DNA of 64,000 nt, from positions 111,290 through 175,289 of the forward strand of contig NZ_QFZK01000008.1 of assembly GCF_003415675.1 (NCBI RefSeq), given 5' to 3'. This stretch comes from Rhodoferax lacus. Lineage in GTDB: Bacteria > Pseudomonadota > Gammaproteobacteria > Burkholderiales > Burkholderiaceae_C. Both the position numbers and the translations under genes were made by a program. Positions 18,392 through 26,924 of this stretch are shown here, one piece after another; position 1 is the stretch's first letter, and each line of letters opens with the position of its first letter. The notes below the pieces were generated by a model. That model was not told the origin of the DNA, did not search any database, and saw only the letters and a program-made list of their open reading frames with translations.

Positions 18392-19075
18392 TTAACGGAG
18401 CCGACTCGCATGATCTTTGATCAAGGAACTGTTCTCCAATGATTGCAGCTTCGTAGTTCAAGCGAAACTCATGTCACGTTGAATCTGGCTCGTGGTTTCA
18501 ACGCCTTTACTAAATGGAACAATCGCTATCCCAAAGCTCAGTCATAGTAAAAAGGAGCATGAGCACGCGACGCTTTCTGCACCTACTAAGTCTTGCACAA
18601 CGCCTGCACCCCTCGCTCCCCGCCCAAGCCCGTCAATTAGGTTGTGCCATTCCCCTTGGCAGGGCGCACACTTTCGCCTTCAGCTAAATGCTTATTTATT
18701 TAGTTTTGCATCGTGCAACCGACATTGCCCCTCCTGTAGGGGCTACCGTCCCACACCACTTTGTCTCTACTCGCTCACTATATATCGAGGTCAATTAAGC
18801 GTCGACTGACAGACTTCGGCACACTGGAGGTGCCAACAAATATCCCCAGCCCGGCTATCTGTTTTTGCGAAGTTTTGACCTTCAGGTAGCGGGCGACGCT
18901 TACTGGTCTCAGCCAAACGAGTTACGAATAGCTGCAGCTATAGGGTTTTATTCTTGAAAGCCTTCGTCCGGCGAGCCGAATTCTTCGTCCCTGCCATTCA
19001 TACGCCCTTGACCATTGGACCGAGCTTCTACGGCGATGTTTGCGGTAATTCGTCGATGCGCGCATTTTTGCTTAC
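18392..19075. other. Non-coding stretch
   Basis: A 684-base interval with only short frames lacking ribosome-binding sites. A short stem GCCCCT/AGGGGC lies near 18729-18745. Composition is uneven and AT-richer in the second half. I see no gene, RNA or complete repeat; it may be decayed DNA between the metal island and the integrative element. Confidence 0.45.
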
Positions 19076-19675
19076 CTACTCTTTCAAGGCGATCGCCTCC
19101 AGGCGCATACGGGTATTCTTATCCAATGCACGTCCCCGCCATGGAATTAAGCCAGGGACAATTATCGAATACTCAGCATACGAAACAGGGTGAACAGCCA
19201 ATATTCGACTTTCCTCTTTGCGGCTGCCTAAGACAAGGTACGCAGTGATGCAGACAGCCGAGATGAGCCATGTATCTGTCATTGGTTGAACCCAAACGAA
19301 AATTAGCATTAGGAAATACCAGGGGTGGCGAACCCAGCAGTGCCACGGGCTGAAAGTGAGCGGCCAAACGTGGGCTTTGAGACCGAGAAAGCCTGAAATC
19401 GAGTAAAACTTTAGTGTGTGGAGAAATGACAGAATCACTCCACCGCAAACCGCAGTCCGTGCCCAACCTAACCAACTGGGGTCTTGCCATAAAGGGATAC
19501 CCGGATAGCTGGCAAGCACCATGAAGAGGACCGCCGTCACCACCACTGCGATGATGTTGTAGGCGATGCGACTTTTACGGCCAAACAGAGGCTCAAGCCT
19601 ATCACCTGCCAGAAAACTGTGGCTGAGTCCAAAAAGCGCCCAAGCGCCAATGAGCATGAAGTATTGATTGATCAT
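19076..19675 (-). CDS. NnrU/isoprenylcysteine-methyltransferase-like membrane protein
   Basis: A 199-residue inner-membrane protein with five or six hydrophobic segments. The RHPWYFLMLIFVW stretch near residue 115 and the following YLVLGSRKEESRIL correspond to the conserved RHP-x-Y and E-E elements of NnrU and ICMT-like methyltransferases. NnrU proteins are linked to denitrification, but none of those genes is here, so the role is open. Confidence 0.7.
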   Translation of the reverse strand: MINQYFMLIGAWALFGLSHSFLAGDRLEPLFGRKSRIAYNIIAVVVTAVLFMVLASYPGIPLWQDPSWLGWARTAVCGGVILSFLHTLKFYSISGFLGLKAHVWPLTFSPWHCWVRHPWYFLMLIFVWVQPMTDTWLISAVCITAYLVLGSRKEESRILAVHPVSYAEYSIIVPGLIPWRGRALDKNTRMRLEAIALKE

Positions 19676-19757
19676 CAGGGTGGATGCTAGATCCTATTAC
19701 TCGCTGCGCATGTTTCCACCACAATTTCACGAAGCCATCGATGACAGGAGATTGGAC

Positions 19758-19856
19758 GTGAGCAAGAGATTTACCGAAGAACAAATCATTGGCTTCCTGC
19801 GCGAAGCTGAAGCGGGTCTGGCGGTAACCCAGCTGTTCAACGTACCCGCTTGTTAA
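19758..19856 (+). pseudogene. IS3-family transposase OrfA fragment
   Basis: The frame from a GTG at 19758 reads SKRFTEEQIIGFLREAEAGL, the standard N-terminus of IS3-family OrfA proteins, then departs from the family after AVTQL and stops. Only about 25 conserved codons remain. It marks an old insertion or deletion end at the left border of the integrative element. Confidence 0.8.
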
Positions 19857-19986
19857 TCTCGCGTTTAACGTCCGCTATCAGGTTATGAATCAGGGTTGTC
19901 AGAAGTCCGCTTTGGGTCGCAAGCGAGTTTTGTACCAAACGCTATGGCGTTCGCATGTGCTCGTTATTGAGAAGCTAGAGGCACAC

Positions 19987-20214
19987 CTACTTCGAGCCAG
20001 AGAGGGGCTTTAGGGGGTCACGTCGTTCAAGCAACTCCGGTAGGTCAATCTGCAAATAGGCGCAAAGCTTATCCAAAATCTCCAGTTCCACGCGCTCCGC
20101 TGTCTCATGGTACATGCGAGTCAGAGTGCCGCGATTGATACCCGTATCCCGGACAACATCACTGATTTTCAGCTTCCTTTCCCCTAGTAGACGAGCCAAG
20201 TGACAGTAGATCAT
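19987..20214 (-). CDS. XRE-family (Cro/CI-type) transcriptional regulator
   Basis: A 75-residue protein that is essentially one helix-turn-helix domain: KISDVVRDTGINRGTLTRMYHE is the HTH, followed by the helix pair EILDKLCAYLQIDLPELLER. Such single-domain regulators typify temperate mobile elements. It is divergent from the excisionase-like gene, and three operator-like boxes lie between the two. Confidence 0.88.
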   Translation of the reverse strand: MIYCHLARLLGERKLKISDVVRDTGINRGTLTRMYHETAERVELEILDKLCAYLQIDLPELLERRDPLKPLSGSK

Positions 20215-20238
20215 GTTGCAAAAATGTAAAAAATAATC

Positions 20239-20336
20239 TCCTAAAGATCAAAATGGCTTGCAAATGATTATTTGCTCGGCATAATGACCTCCTGAAGATC
20301 AAAATGTTCTCAAATTGAAAAGGATGATCTTCAAGT
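20239..20336. promoter_or_regulatory. Repeated operator boxes between the XRE and excisionase-like genes
   Basis: An 18-bp direct repeat CTCCTRAAGATCAAAATG occurs at 20239-20256 and 20289-20306 (17 of 18 identical, 50 bases apart), each preceded by ATAAT. A third, inverted half (GATGATCTTCAAG, 20323-20335) matches the CTTGAAGATC core. The layout in a divergent promoter region fits binding by the neighbouring XRE repressor. Confidence 0.65.
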
Positions 20337-20365
20337 GTACTGTTTAACTTCAAGGAGAGCCATGT

Positions 20366-20635
20366 ATGCCTGCAGATTTTGGAAATGAACCAGAAGTCAC
20401 CTACCTGACAACAGAGGAACTGTCCGTGCGAATCAAGTACGACGTCCGCACGATCCGAGAACGCTTGATGGACAGCGTTTTACTTGAGGGAGTACATTAT
20501 TTCCGCCCCTTCGGCGGTCGCAAGATATTGTTTGTCTGGGATGCAATTCAGCGCGACATGCGGGGAGTGACTTCTAGCCGTCCATCAAGAATGGTGGGCA
20601 TCCCTATGGCCAATGGAGGAATGCTCCATGCCTAG
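20366..20635 (+). CDS. Excisionase-like DNA-binding protein
   Basis: An 89-residue protein whose first half (TTEELSVRIKYDVRTIRERLMD) resembles the winged-helix DNA-binding fold of excisionases that sit just before tyrosine recombinases. The start at 20366 follows AAGGAGAGCC. Its last eight bases overlap the start of the integrase gene, a common arrangement in integrative elements of proteobacteria. Confidence 0.7.
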   Translation: MPADFGNEPEVTYLTTEELSVRIKYDVRTIRERLMDSVLLEGVHYFRPFGGRKILFVWDAIQRDMRGVTSSRPSRMVGIPMANGGMLHA

Positions 20636-22160
20636 TATTCGTGTTCACAAACCTAATGGTGCGTTGTTCTTTGACTTTCGCTACAACGATGCACGTTGCC
20701 GTGAGTACACCTCGCTGCAAGATACGCCGGCAAACCGCAAAAAATTGGAAAAAATTTCAGACAAAATTGAAGCAGAGATTGCAGACGGCTCCTTTGTATA
20801 TGCCAATTACTTTCCGAATAGCAATGCCCTCAAACGCCTTGCGAAGCAGGCGGTAGAAAGTGCGATTCAGACCGCGACTGCTAAGGCCGTTGAGGCAGTA
20901 GTGAGCGGAAAGTCCGACATCGTGGCCCCCATTGGCCCTTTGTTTAAGGACTTCGCCAACACCTGGTTCGATGAGCGCAGCATTGAATGGCGCCGCAGTC
21001 ACATCAAGTCGTTGCTGTCTACCATGAACGGTCACCTGATCCCCCACTTCGGGGGTAAGGTGGTCGGCAGTATCACCAAGTCTGATGCTCTTGAATTCCG
21101 CGCCACACTCGGCAAAGTTAAAGGTCGCGGAAAACAGGAAGGTCTCTCAAACAAGCGGATCAATGAAATCATGGGTCTGCTGCGTCAAATCTTGAACGAA
21201 GCCGCCGACCGCTTTGAGTTTAAACCGCCAATGGCCACCGTCAAGAAGCTCAAGCAGCGCAAGACCGATGTGGAGCCGTTTTCGTTGGTTGATGTGCAAC
21301 GCATCATTGCCACGGTGCGTGTGGACTACAAGAACTACATGGTGGTGCGCGTCTTCACGGGCATGCGTACCGGCGAGTGCCATGGCCTGAAGTGGAAGTA
21401 CGTGGACTTCGACATGCGCATCATCCGGATTCGGGAGACCTTTGTGCTCGGTGAAGACGAATACACCAAGACCGATGGTTCCCAGCGCGACATTCAGATG
21501 AGCCAGCCGGTTTACGAGGCACTGAAAGCCCAGTTTGAAGCTACTGGGGCGATTTCTGAATACGTGTTTTGTAACATGGTGGGAACGCCGTTGGACAACA
21601 AGAACTTCTCGGAACGCGTCTGGTATCCGCTGTTGCGCCATCTGGATCTGACGCCGCGCCGTCCCTATCAGTTGCGTCATACGTGTGCCACTTTATGGCT
21701 GGCCTCCGGTGAAGCTCCGGAATGGATTGCCAGGCAAATGGGGCATACAAATACCGAGATGCTTTTCAAGATTTATAGCCGCTGGGTGCCCAATCTGACG
21801 CGTCAGGACGGCTCCGCCATGGAGCGCTTGCTGGCCAGCAAGTTGTCTCAGGGGCCGCTCGTTGAACAAAAGGACGAATCTGGGCAGTTTGCATTTGTGC
21901 CGGTGAAGGATGCGGCGCCCATGCCCACACCCAAGCCTCGGGGCATTCCGGGTCGTCCTGCCATTCCGCAGTTCAGACAGCGCGCGCCTGGCATCGGTAG
22001 TACTGCGCCCGTTACCCATGCAGATGTCCCCTCTGCGAACTCCGAACCGGCACAGAACGCAACGCCGGTTGCAGCGGTTGCCAATGCGGCATCGCAGCCT
22101 TTGACCTGGGCAGACCTTGCCGACTCCTGGATGAGTGAGAGCTCGTCCGAGAACGACTAG
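20628..22160 (+). CDS. Tyrosine recombinase / phage-type integrase
   Basis: A 510-residue integrase. An N-terminal arm-binding domain (MPSIRVHKPNGALFFDFRYN) and a SAM-like core-binding domain (about residues 115-190) precede the catalytic domain. Catalytic residues are visible: Arg in VFTGMRTGECHGLKW, His-x2-Arg-like YQLRHTCATLW, His in QMGHTNTEMLF and the nucleophile Tyr in KIYSRW. A Pro/Ala-rich tail of about 120 residues extends beyond the catalytic domain, unusually long. ATG at 20628 is preceded by GGAGGAATG. Confidence 0.93.
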   Translation: MPSIRVHKPNGALFFDFRYNDARCREYTSLQDTPANRKKLEKISDKIEAEIADGSFVYANYFPNSNALKRLAKQAVESAIQTATAKAVEAVVSGKSDIVAPIGPLFKDFANTWFDERSIEWRRSHIKSLLSTMNGHLIPHFGGKVVGSITKSDALEFRATLGKVKGRGKQEGLSNKRINEIMGLLRQILNEAADRFEFKPPMATVKKLKQRKTDVEPFSLVDVQRIIATVRVDYKNYMVVRVFTGMRTGECHGLKWKYVDFDMRIIRIRETFVLGEDEYTKTDGSQRDIQMSQPVYEALKAQFEATGAISEYVFCNMVGTPLDNKNFSERVWYPLLRHLDLTPRRPYQLRHTCATLWLASGEAPEWIARQMGHTNTEMLFKIYSRWVPNLTRQDGSAMERLLASKLSQGPLVEQKDESGQFAFVPVKDAAPMPTPKPRGIPGRPAIPQFRQRAPGIGSTAPVTHADVPSANSEPAQNATPVAAVANAASQPLTWADLADSWMSESSSEND

Positions 22161-22188
22161 CCAGCCACACAGCTTTCATCCAACCACA

Positions 22189-22226
22189 CCCCTGTTGCAG
22201 GCCATGCAGATGGTCCGCAACAGGGG
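22189..22226 (+). terminator. Strong hairpin after the integrase gene
   Basis: CCCCTGTTGC (22189-22198) pairs perfectly with GCAACAGGGG (22217-22226), with a further GGCC/GGTC pairing inside the loop. No T-run follows, so it may act as a Rho-dependent barrier or an mRNA end rather than an intrinsic terminator. It isolates the integrase from the next operon. Confidence 0.55.
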
Positions 22227-22228
22227 AT

Positions 22229-22248
22229 GGGCGGAGCCTTGTCCAAAA
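22229..22248 (+). repeat. 20-nt leader element, copy 1
   Basis: GGGCGGAGCCTTGTCCAAAA lies 42 bases before the gene at 22290. A second copy, differing at two positions, lies at 25394. GGGC can pair with GTCC (with one G-T pair) around an 8-base loop. Confidence 0.6.
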
Positions 22249-22289
22249 CATTTTGACCATCGGTCAATCGCAAAGATTCAGGAGTTCAC

Positions 22290-22910
22290 ATGGAATACAC
22301 ACAGCCCCCATCCAGGCCCCAGCGCGGCAAGCCTGACTTGACGCTCATCGTCAACCAGCATGGTATCCAGCGTGGTACCACATCGGCCGGCCGGCCCATC
22401 TCGACCCCTGGCACCAACATTACTGAGGAAACGTACTTCTCTGTGCTGATTGGAAATGTCTGCAACAGCTTGCAAACGACAAGCTTGCGCCACTTCCTTG
22501 GAAACATCATCATCAAGCCGGAAGTGCGCAAGGTCCTGTGTCAGCAGGCCATGGTGCACGGACGCCCCGCGGGACTTCGCATCCAAAAGCTGCTGCAGAA
22601 GGCCAAGGAGGTGCAAACTTGGTGGTCTTTTGAAAATGAGGACCGCGAGGCCGTGTTCGTTGCCATGTTCATGCACGGCATCGACTACTGGTTGTCTCCT
22701 TGCTTCCAGGATGGCGTATCCATCAAGGGATACGTGCGCGAAATCGTCACGCCGGAACTGCGCATGGTGGATCGCAACAACCCTAGAGCGGGACAAACCC
22801 TGCGCCTTTGTATGGGGTGGGCCAATGACGATGACGAGTCCATGTTCTCGGAGCACTTGGAGCGCCGCATGCGCATGGCCGCCAGTGTTCTTGACCTGCG
22901 TGACTACTGA
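22290..22910 (+). CDS. Hypothetical protein before the tandem AAA+ gene
   Basis: A 206-residue soluble protein. The N-terminal 50 residues are polar and probably flexible. The rest is helical with segments such as TSLRHFLGNIIIKPEVRKVL and FVAMFMHGIDYWLSPCFQDG, and an acidic DDDES near the end. No nuclease, kinase or HTH motif is apparent. CAGGAGTTCAC precedes the start. Only 11 bases separate it from the AAA+ gene, so the two proteins are likely partners. Confidence 0.65.
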   Translation: MEYTQPPSRPQRGKPDLTLIVNQHGIQRGTTSAGRPISTPGTNITEETYFSVLIGNVCNSLQTTSLRHFLGNIIIKPEVRKVLCQQAMVHGRPAGLRIQKLLQKAKEVQTWWSFENEDREAVFVAMFMHGIDYWLSPCFQDGVSIKGYVREIVTPELRMVDRNNPRAGQTLRLCMGWANDDDESMFSEHLERRMRMAASVLDLRDY

Positions 22911-22921
22911 AAGGACGAATC

Positions 22922-25255
22922 ATGAATTTGAACTCAATTCTGGATCGCCATGACTTTCATGAGCATGGCGACAGCGCGGACCACTGGGGCGGCATTTCCA
23001 ACCGGAGCGCCAGAAGCGCGTACCGGATGCGCATGCTCAGCTGGATATTGCGCATCTATTGCGGCGTCGGTGGCATGCAAGCCTACGGTGAAGGCGGTGG
23101 CCTTAACCAAAGGCCCATCGCCGACGTACTGGGTTTGCCCGAACTGGCGGACCCGAACTGTAGTTCCGATGTCTTGAAGGGCCTTTTGAACCAAAAGGCG
23201 GCGGAAGTGCTGGGTGGGCTTGGGGCGGCTGGCACAAGGGGCTTCTCCACGCAAACAGCCAACTGGTCAGTTGAGGACTGTCCTATGAGCCGCACCCTGC
23301 TATGGCTCTCCAAAAGTGCGGGCCTTAACCAGGTAGAACATGCCATCTTTGAGCTGGCCGTGGCGTTGCGGGTCTTCAGGCCCATGAACAAGGCCGCGGA
23401 ATGCTGGGGAAACATGCACAAAGGTGATTTGGCATACGCCCTGAGCGCAGTACTGAACATCCCCATCGAAGCGGTGATGGCAGCATGCAGTCCCAAAGGT
23501 GCACTGCTCACATCTGGAATTGTGCGCATATCCCGCCATGGAGATGAGGATCTTGCTGGAATGCTCTATGTTCCGAGGCAGCTGGCGGAAAGCATTGCCT
23601 ATCACCAGGGAAAGCCAGAGGCCATCCTGGCGCATATGGCCGAGCCCCTGCAGACTCCCAAACTGACTCTGGACGACTTTATACACGTTCAGAGCCACAA
23701 CCGCTTGGCGCAGTGCTGGCTTGTTGGAGTCCTAGCTGCTGCGGCCGAAGGTGAAATGGCAGGCCATATGCTGGTTACGGGGCCGCCGGGTCTGGGTAAA
23801 ACAGAATGGAGCAGGGCGATTCTGGTTGACGCCGCAGCGCAGGCCATGGAAATGGTGGTGGTGACTACTACAGGCGAATCTCTGACTGGTGAGGACCGAC
23901 TGCAACACCTGCGCATGATCATGCGGATGATGCGTTCCACAAAGAGAGGTGTCATTCTGTTTGACGAAGCAGACGATGCCTTCAGGCCACCGAGCAATGT
24001 GGCAGGAACTGGCGGCGGCCGGGGTGGCAATGAAGCGGTCAGCATGGACAACCACCGTGCATCCATGAACCGCTTGCTGGAAGACAGCCGGATTCCGGTG
24101 ATCTGGATCATGAACAACCCAGATGTGCTGGATCCGGCGGTTCTGCGTCGCTTTGATGTGGAAATCCACTTTGAAGGAATTCCTCGGTCTGTGCGCATGG
24201 CCTTGATTGAAAACCGCTTCCAGCATCGCGTGACCAGCGATACCGTTGATCTCTTTGACCAGACTGGCACAAACCGCGCTGACAAGTCCCAAACGCATGC
24301 TCAAGAAAAGGAATGGCAGAGCTGGGGCCAGGTGCAGTCGCTCACCCCGGCGCTGATAGACCGCCTAGGTCTGGTCAGTGAGCGGGCTGACAAAGCGGGC
24401 ATGCCCATGGACGAAGCATCGTGTCGGCACTGGTTGCGTCAGCGCCTGCCGGGAAAGACCACCCGTCACCTGCGCCCGCAGTTGTCGACCCATACAGACA
24501 GCCAACCTGTCTACGACCCGCAAGCCTGGTCAGCCGAAAGCGTGAACGCCAGTGTAGACCTGCTGGAACTGGTGGAAGGTATCAAGAAGAACGGCAACGC
24601 ACGCATTGCCCTATTCGGTGCGCCGGGGACTGGTAAGACTGCCTTTGCCAAAGCACTGGCCCGCATCCTAGACAAGCCGCTGCTGGAACAACGTGCCTCA
24701 GATCTCTTGTCGCCCTATGTAGGTGAGACCGAACAGCGCATCAGCCAATGCTTTGACCAGGCGTGGGATGAAGACGCTGTGCTGTTCATCGACGAGGTGG
24801 ATGGGTTGCTGGCCAACCGCCAGAACGCCGTGCGCAATTGGGAGGTCACGCAAGTCAATGAATTGCTGGAGCAGTTGGGTGAGTTTGACGGCGTGGTGGT
24901 GGTGGCCACCAACCGACTGGACGCCATTGACCCGGCCGCACTGCGACGACTGGATATCAAGATCCACTTTGCAGCACTGAAGCCTACTCAAGTCAGAGCT
25001 GGATTTGAGAACCTTTGCATTGCATTGCAAATGCCTTGCACAGAGGACGACCTTCACACGGTGTCAGCACTGTCAGGTGTCACACCGGGTGACTTTGCCT
25101 GTATCGCGCGCCGACTGGGCTTTGCGAAGGTGCCTGCGACTGCAAGTGGCTTGATTAGCTTGCTTGAAGAAGAGCTTGCGCTCAAAAGCCCGATCAAGCA
25201 TCCGATGGGATTTGTTGGCCAAGCGGGTAACCCATCCAACGCATCAGGAGCGTAG
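22922..25255 (+). CDS. Protein with two AAA+ ATPase modules
   Basis: A 777-residue protein. Residues 1-260 are a helical domain of no known family. The first AAA+ module has Walker A GPPGLGKT (287-294), Walker B ILFDEADD (345-352), sensor-1 region VIWIMNN and the RRFD element near 409. The second has Walker A GAPGTGKT (566-573), Walker B LFIDEVDG (621-628) and NRLDAIDPAALRRLD (664-678). Both modules keep their key residues, unlike many tandem AAA+ proteins in which one has decayed. It may remodel a target protein or nucleoprotein; the function is unknown. Confidence 0.85.
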   Translation: MNLNSILDRHDFHEHGDSADHWGGISNRSARSAYRMRMLSWILRIYCGVGGMQAYGEGGGLNQRPIADVLGLPELADPNCSSDVLKGLLNQKAAEVLGGLGAAGTRGFSTQTANWSVEDCPMSRTLLWLSKSAGLNQVEHAIFELAVALRVFRPMNKAAECWGNMHKGDLAYALSAVLNIPIEAVMAACSPKGALLTSGIVRISRHGDEDLAGMLYVPRQLAESIAYHQGKPEAILAHMAEPLQTPKLTLDDFIHVQSHNRLAQCWLVGVLAAAAEGEMAGHMLVTGPPGLGKTEWSRAILVDAAAQAMEMVVVTTTGESLTGEDRLQHLRMIMRMMRSTKRGVILFDEADDAFRPPSNVAGTGGGRGGNEAVSMDNHRASMNRLLEDSRIPVIWIMNNPDVLDPAVLRRFDVEIHFEGIPRSVRMALIENRFQHRVTSDTVDLFDQTGTNRADKSQTHAQEKEWQSWGQVQSLTPALIDRLGLVSERADKAGMPMDEASCRHWLRQRLPGKTTRHLRPQLSTHTDSQPVYDPQAWSAESVNASVDLLELVEGIKKNGNARIALFGAPGTGKTAFAKALARILDKPLLEQRASDLLSPYVGETEQRISQCFDQAWDEDAVLFIDEVDGLLANRQNAVRNWEVTQVNELLEQLGEFDGVVVVATNRLDAIDPAALRRLDIKIHFAALKPTQVRAGFENLCIALQMPCTEDDLHTVSALSGVTPGDFACIARRLGFAKVPATASGLISLLEEELALKSPIKHPMGFVGQAGNPSNASGA

Positions 25256-25306
25256 CCATGGTCAAGCACAACCCATTGGTTCATCCGCCATAGCGCACTA
25301 GCTGCA

Positions 25307-25329
25307 GCTGAGCATATGGCCAGCTCAGC
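25307..25329 (+). terminator. Weak hairpin after the AAA+ gene
   Basis: GCTGAGC (25307-25313) pairs with GCTCAGC (25323-25329) around a 9-base loop. It is followed by AAAAA, not T, so it would not work as an intrinsic terminator in this direction, and it may only mark the mRNA end. Confidence 0.35.
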
Positions 25330-25393
25330 AAAAACTTCAGCGAAGTCAGATTCATTCCATCAGTGTAAATATTTTTTGCGAACTGACGGAAGA

Positions 25394-25413
25394 GGGCGGA
25401 GCTTTGCCCAAAA
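25394..25413 (+). repeat. 20-nt leader element, copy 2
   Basis: GGGCGGAGCTTTGCCCAAAA, 72 bases before the gene at 25485, matches copy 1 at 22229 in 18 of 20 positions. The two differences include a T-to-C change that turns a G-T pair in the predicted GGGC/GYCC stem into G-C. Confidence 0.6.
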
Positions 25414-25484
25414 AACGCTTAGTTCAGACCCTCAAAAGTTCAATATTCATTGGTCAGTAACAACACAACCGGAGTAAAAAAATC

Positions 25485-25985
25485 ATGTCTTACAAGAAAC
25501 AGTCAGCAGTTCACAAGTCAGAAAAACGCGCCATCAACCAAATGAAGATCTGGAATGGTGGTGTGGAGATCAACACGGGACTCTCCCCCATCCAGGATGT
25601 ACGCTTTCTGTGCGCGGCCATCAAATACGCCTACATGTTTGAGAGCCCGCTGGGCGAACTGAACATTGAGCGCAACTGGTCTGCAGCATTCACGCTGACC
25701 TGCATGGAGATTGACGCACTCCTTGGCCAAAACAAGCGGGGGTTCTGCTGGCGGCAACTCGACATTGAAGACGGTCAGCCGCACTGGTACTGGTCGCTGG
25801 GGCAGGACTACGACCACCAGGTCATGGTAACGGACATCGCCGCACAGCCCAGTGTCGTGATCGTGAAGTCTGCATTGGATCCGAAGGACGAGCTGCGCAA
25901 TGCTGTTCGTGCACTGGTGGAGACCGGCAAGCGCAGGGCGACATTCTTCAGCCAGAACGCCAGCAACGCAGGAGCCATGCAATGA
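25485..25985 (+). CDS. Hypothetical protein of the integrative element
   Basis: A 166-residue soluble protein. Features are a basic N-terminus, a central hydrophobic pattern (IQDVRFLCAAIKYAYMFESP) and a Trp/Tyr-rich stretch (FCWRQLDIEDGQPHWYWSLG). No motif is recognised. The start follows CCGGAGTAAAAAAATC. Its stop overlaps the next start (ATGA), so the two are coupled. It probably belongs to the same functional unit as the AAA+ pair, given the shared leader element. Confidence 0.6.
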   Translation: MSYKKQSAVHKSEKRAINQMKIWNGGVEINTGLSPIQDVRFLCAAIKYAYMFESPLGELNIERNWSAAFTLTCMEIDALLGQNKRGFCWRQLDIEDGQPHWYWSLGQDYDHQVMVTDIAAQPSVVIVKSALDPKDELRNAVRALVETGKRRATFFSQNASNAGAMQ

Positions 25986-26491
25986 GCGCGCGCATGGTCA
26001 GTGGAGGCGGCTTCATTGCTGGCAATGCCCCAGCCAATGACGACGATTTCTCATCCAGTCGGGCATCGTCATTCGATGCAGCGAGGAGGGATCCTGTGCA
26101 GTGGCGTGTGCACTATCCAGCTGATATCGGTGAGGTGCTGAGTGGGGTCGAAGACCTGTGGCTGCGCATAGTGCGGCAGCCGACGGTACACGCAACAGTG
26201 CTGCGCAGTGAATCCACGGGTGAGCGGCTGGTGATGTTTCGCCTCACAGGCAAGAGCACAGATCCCGAATGCTGTCAGCTGTTGGCTGATGCATCGAGCG
26301 GGGACAGCTATCTCTGGAGCCAGGAAGGATGCCGGGGAAGCCTGGTGGCTGACATCCAATGGATTGGTAGCACCCTGGTAATTGAGCTCACCTCGGCTCG
26401 CCAGATGCAGCGCGCACCCGACGGCGAAACCTTGGTGTGCTCCATGAACGCGCTGTTGCAACGCATACAGAGGATGGGGAGGCGCGAATGA
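25982..26491 (+). CDS. Hypothetical protein of the integrative element
   Basis: A 169-residue soluble protein, coupled to the previous gene by an ATGA overlap. It has a disordered Ser/Asp-rich N-terminus, then a beta-rich domain (WRVHYPADIGEVLSGVEDLW, TGERLVMFRLTGKS). No catalytic signature is visible. I do not recognise the family. Confidence 0.6.
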   Translation: MSARMVSGGGFIAGNAPANDDDFSSSRASSFDAARRDPVQWRVHYPADIGEVLSGVEDLWLRIVRQPTVHATVLRSESTGERLVMFRLTGKSTDPECCQLLADASSGDSYLWSQEGCRGSLVADIQWIGSTLVIELTSARQMQRAPDGETLVCSMNALLQRIQRMGRRE

Positions 26492-26543
26492 AGCACCTCA
26501 ACAACTGGCGCATGCAAGCGGCAGGGCATTCTCCGCCGAAGCG

Positions 26544-26798
26544 GTGGACCCCACGGTGCAGCGCTATAGCGCGGCAGCGAGGGAGACCCTGGGTGGGCGG
26601 CTCGTTGTGGACTTGCCTGACACGTTCACACATGCGCTCAACCTGAAGCCCGGAACCCGGGTCTGGTTAGCACCACGGGACGCCGGCTTTGTACTTTCCA
26701 CGAGTCCTAGTGGGCCGAGGGGGGCCACGCGTTACAGCAGCCGTATCCGGAAAAGGCATATGCCATTGAAGGTGCTCAAGCTGCACCAAAGAAGGTGA
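26544..26798 (+). CDS. Possible AbrB-like small protein
   Basis: An 84-residue frame from a GTG at 26544; the frame is open further upstream, so the start is uncertain. The segment GGRLVVDLPDTFTHALNLKP followed by GTRVWLAPRDAGFVLS has the pattern of a swapped-hairpin AbrB/MazE DNA-binding domain. The C-terminus is strongly basic. It could be the operon's regulator or an antitoxin without a visible toxin. Confidence 0.4.
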   Translation: MDPTVQRYSAAARETLGGRLVVDLPDTFTHALNLKPGTRVWLAPRDAGFVLSTSPSGPRGATRYSSRIRKRHMPLKVLKLHQRR

Positions 26799-26924
26799 GG
26801 TGCCTACACCGGCAATAGACGCTCAATGAAACAGGTAAGGCGAGCCGCTGCAAGTGAAACCTTGAATGTGCAATCAGCAAGGTCTGCAGATGCAAATGAA
26901 GAATGAAATTCAGAAGGAAATCGT

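Noticed and set aside
19102..19116. GCATACGGGTATTC as another CATAC-type operator
   Set aside because: It lies inside the coding region of the 19076 gene near its 3' end and lacks the 8-base spacer.
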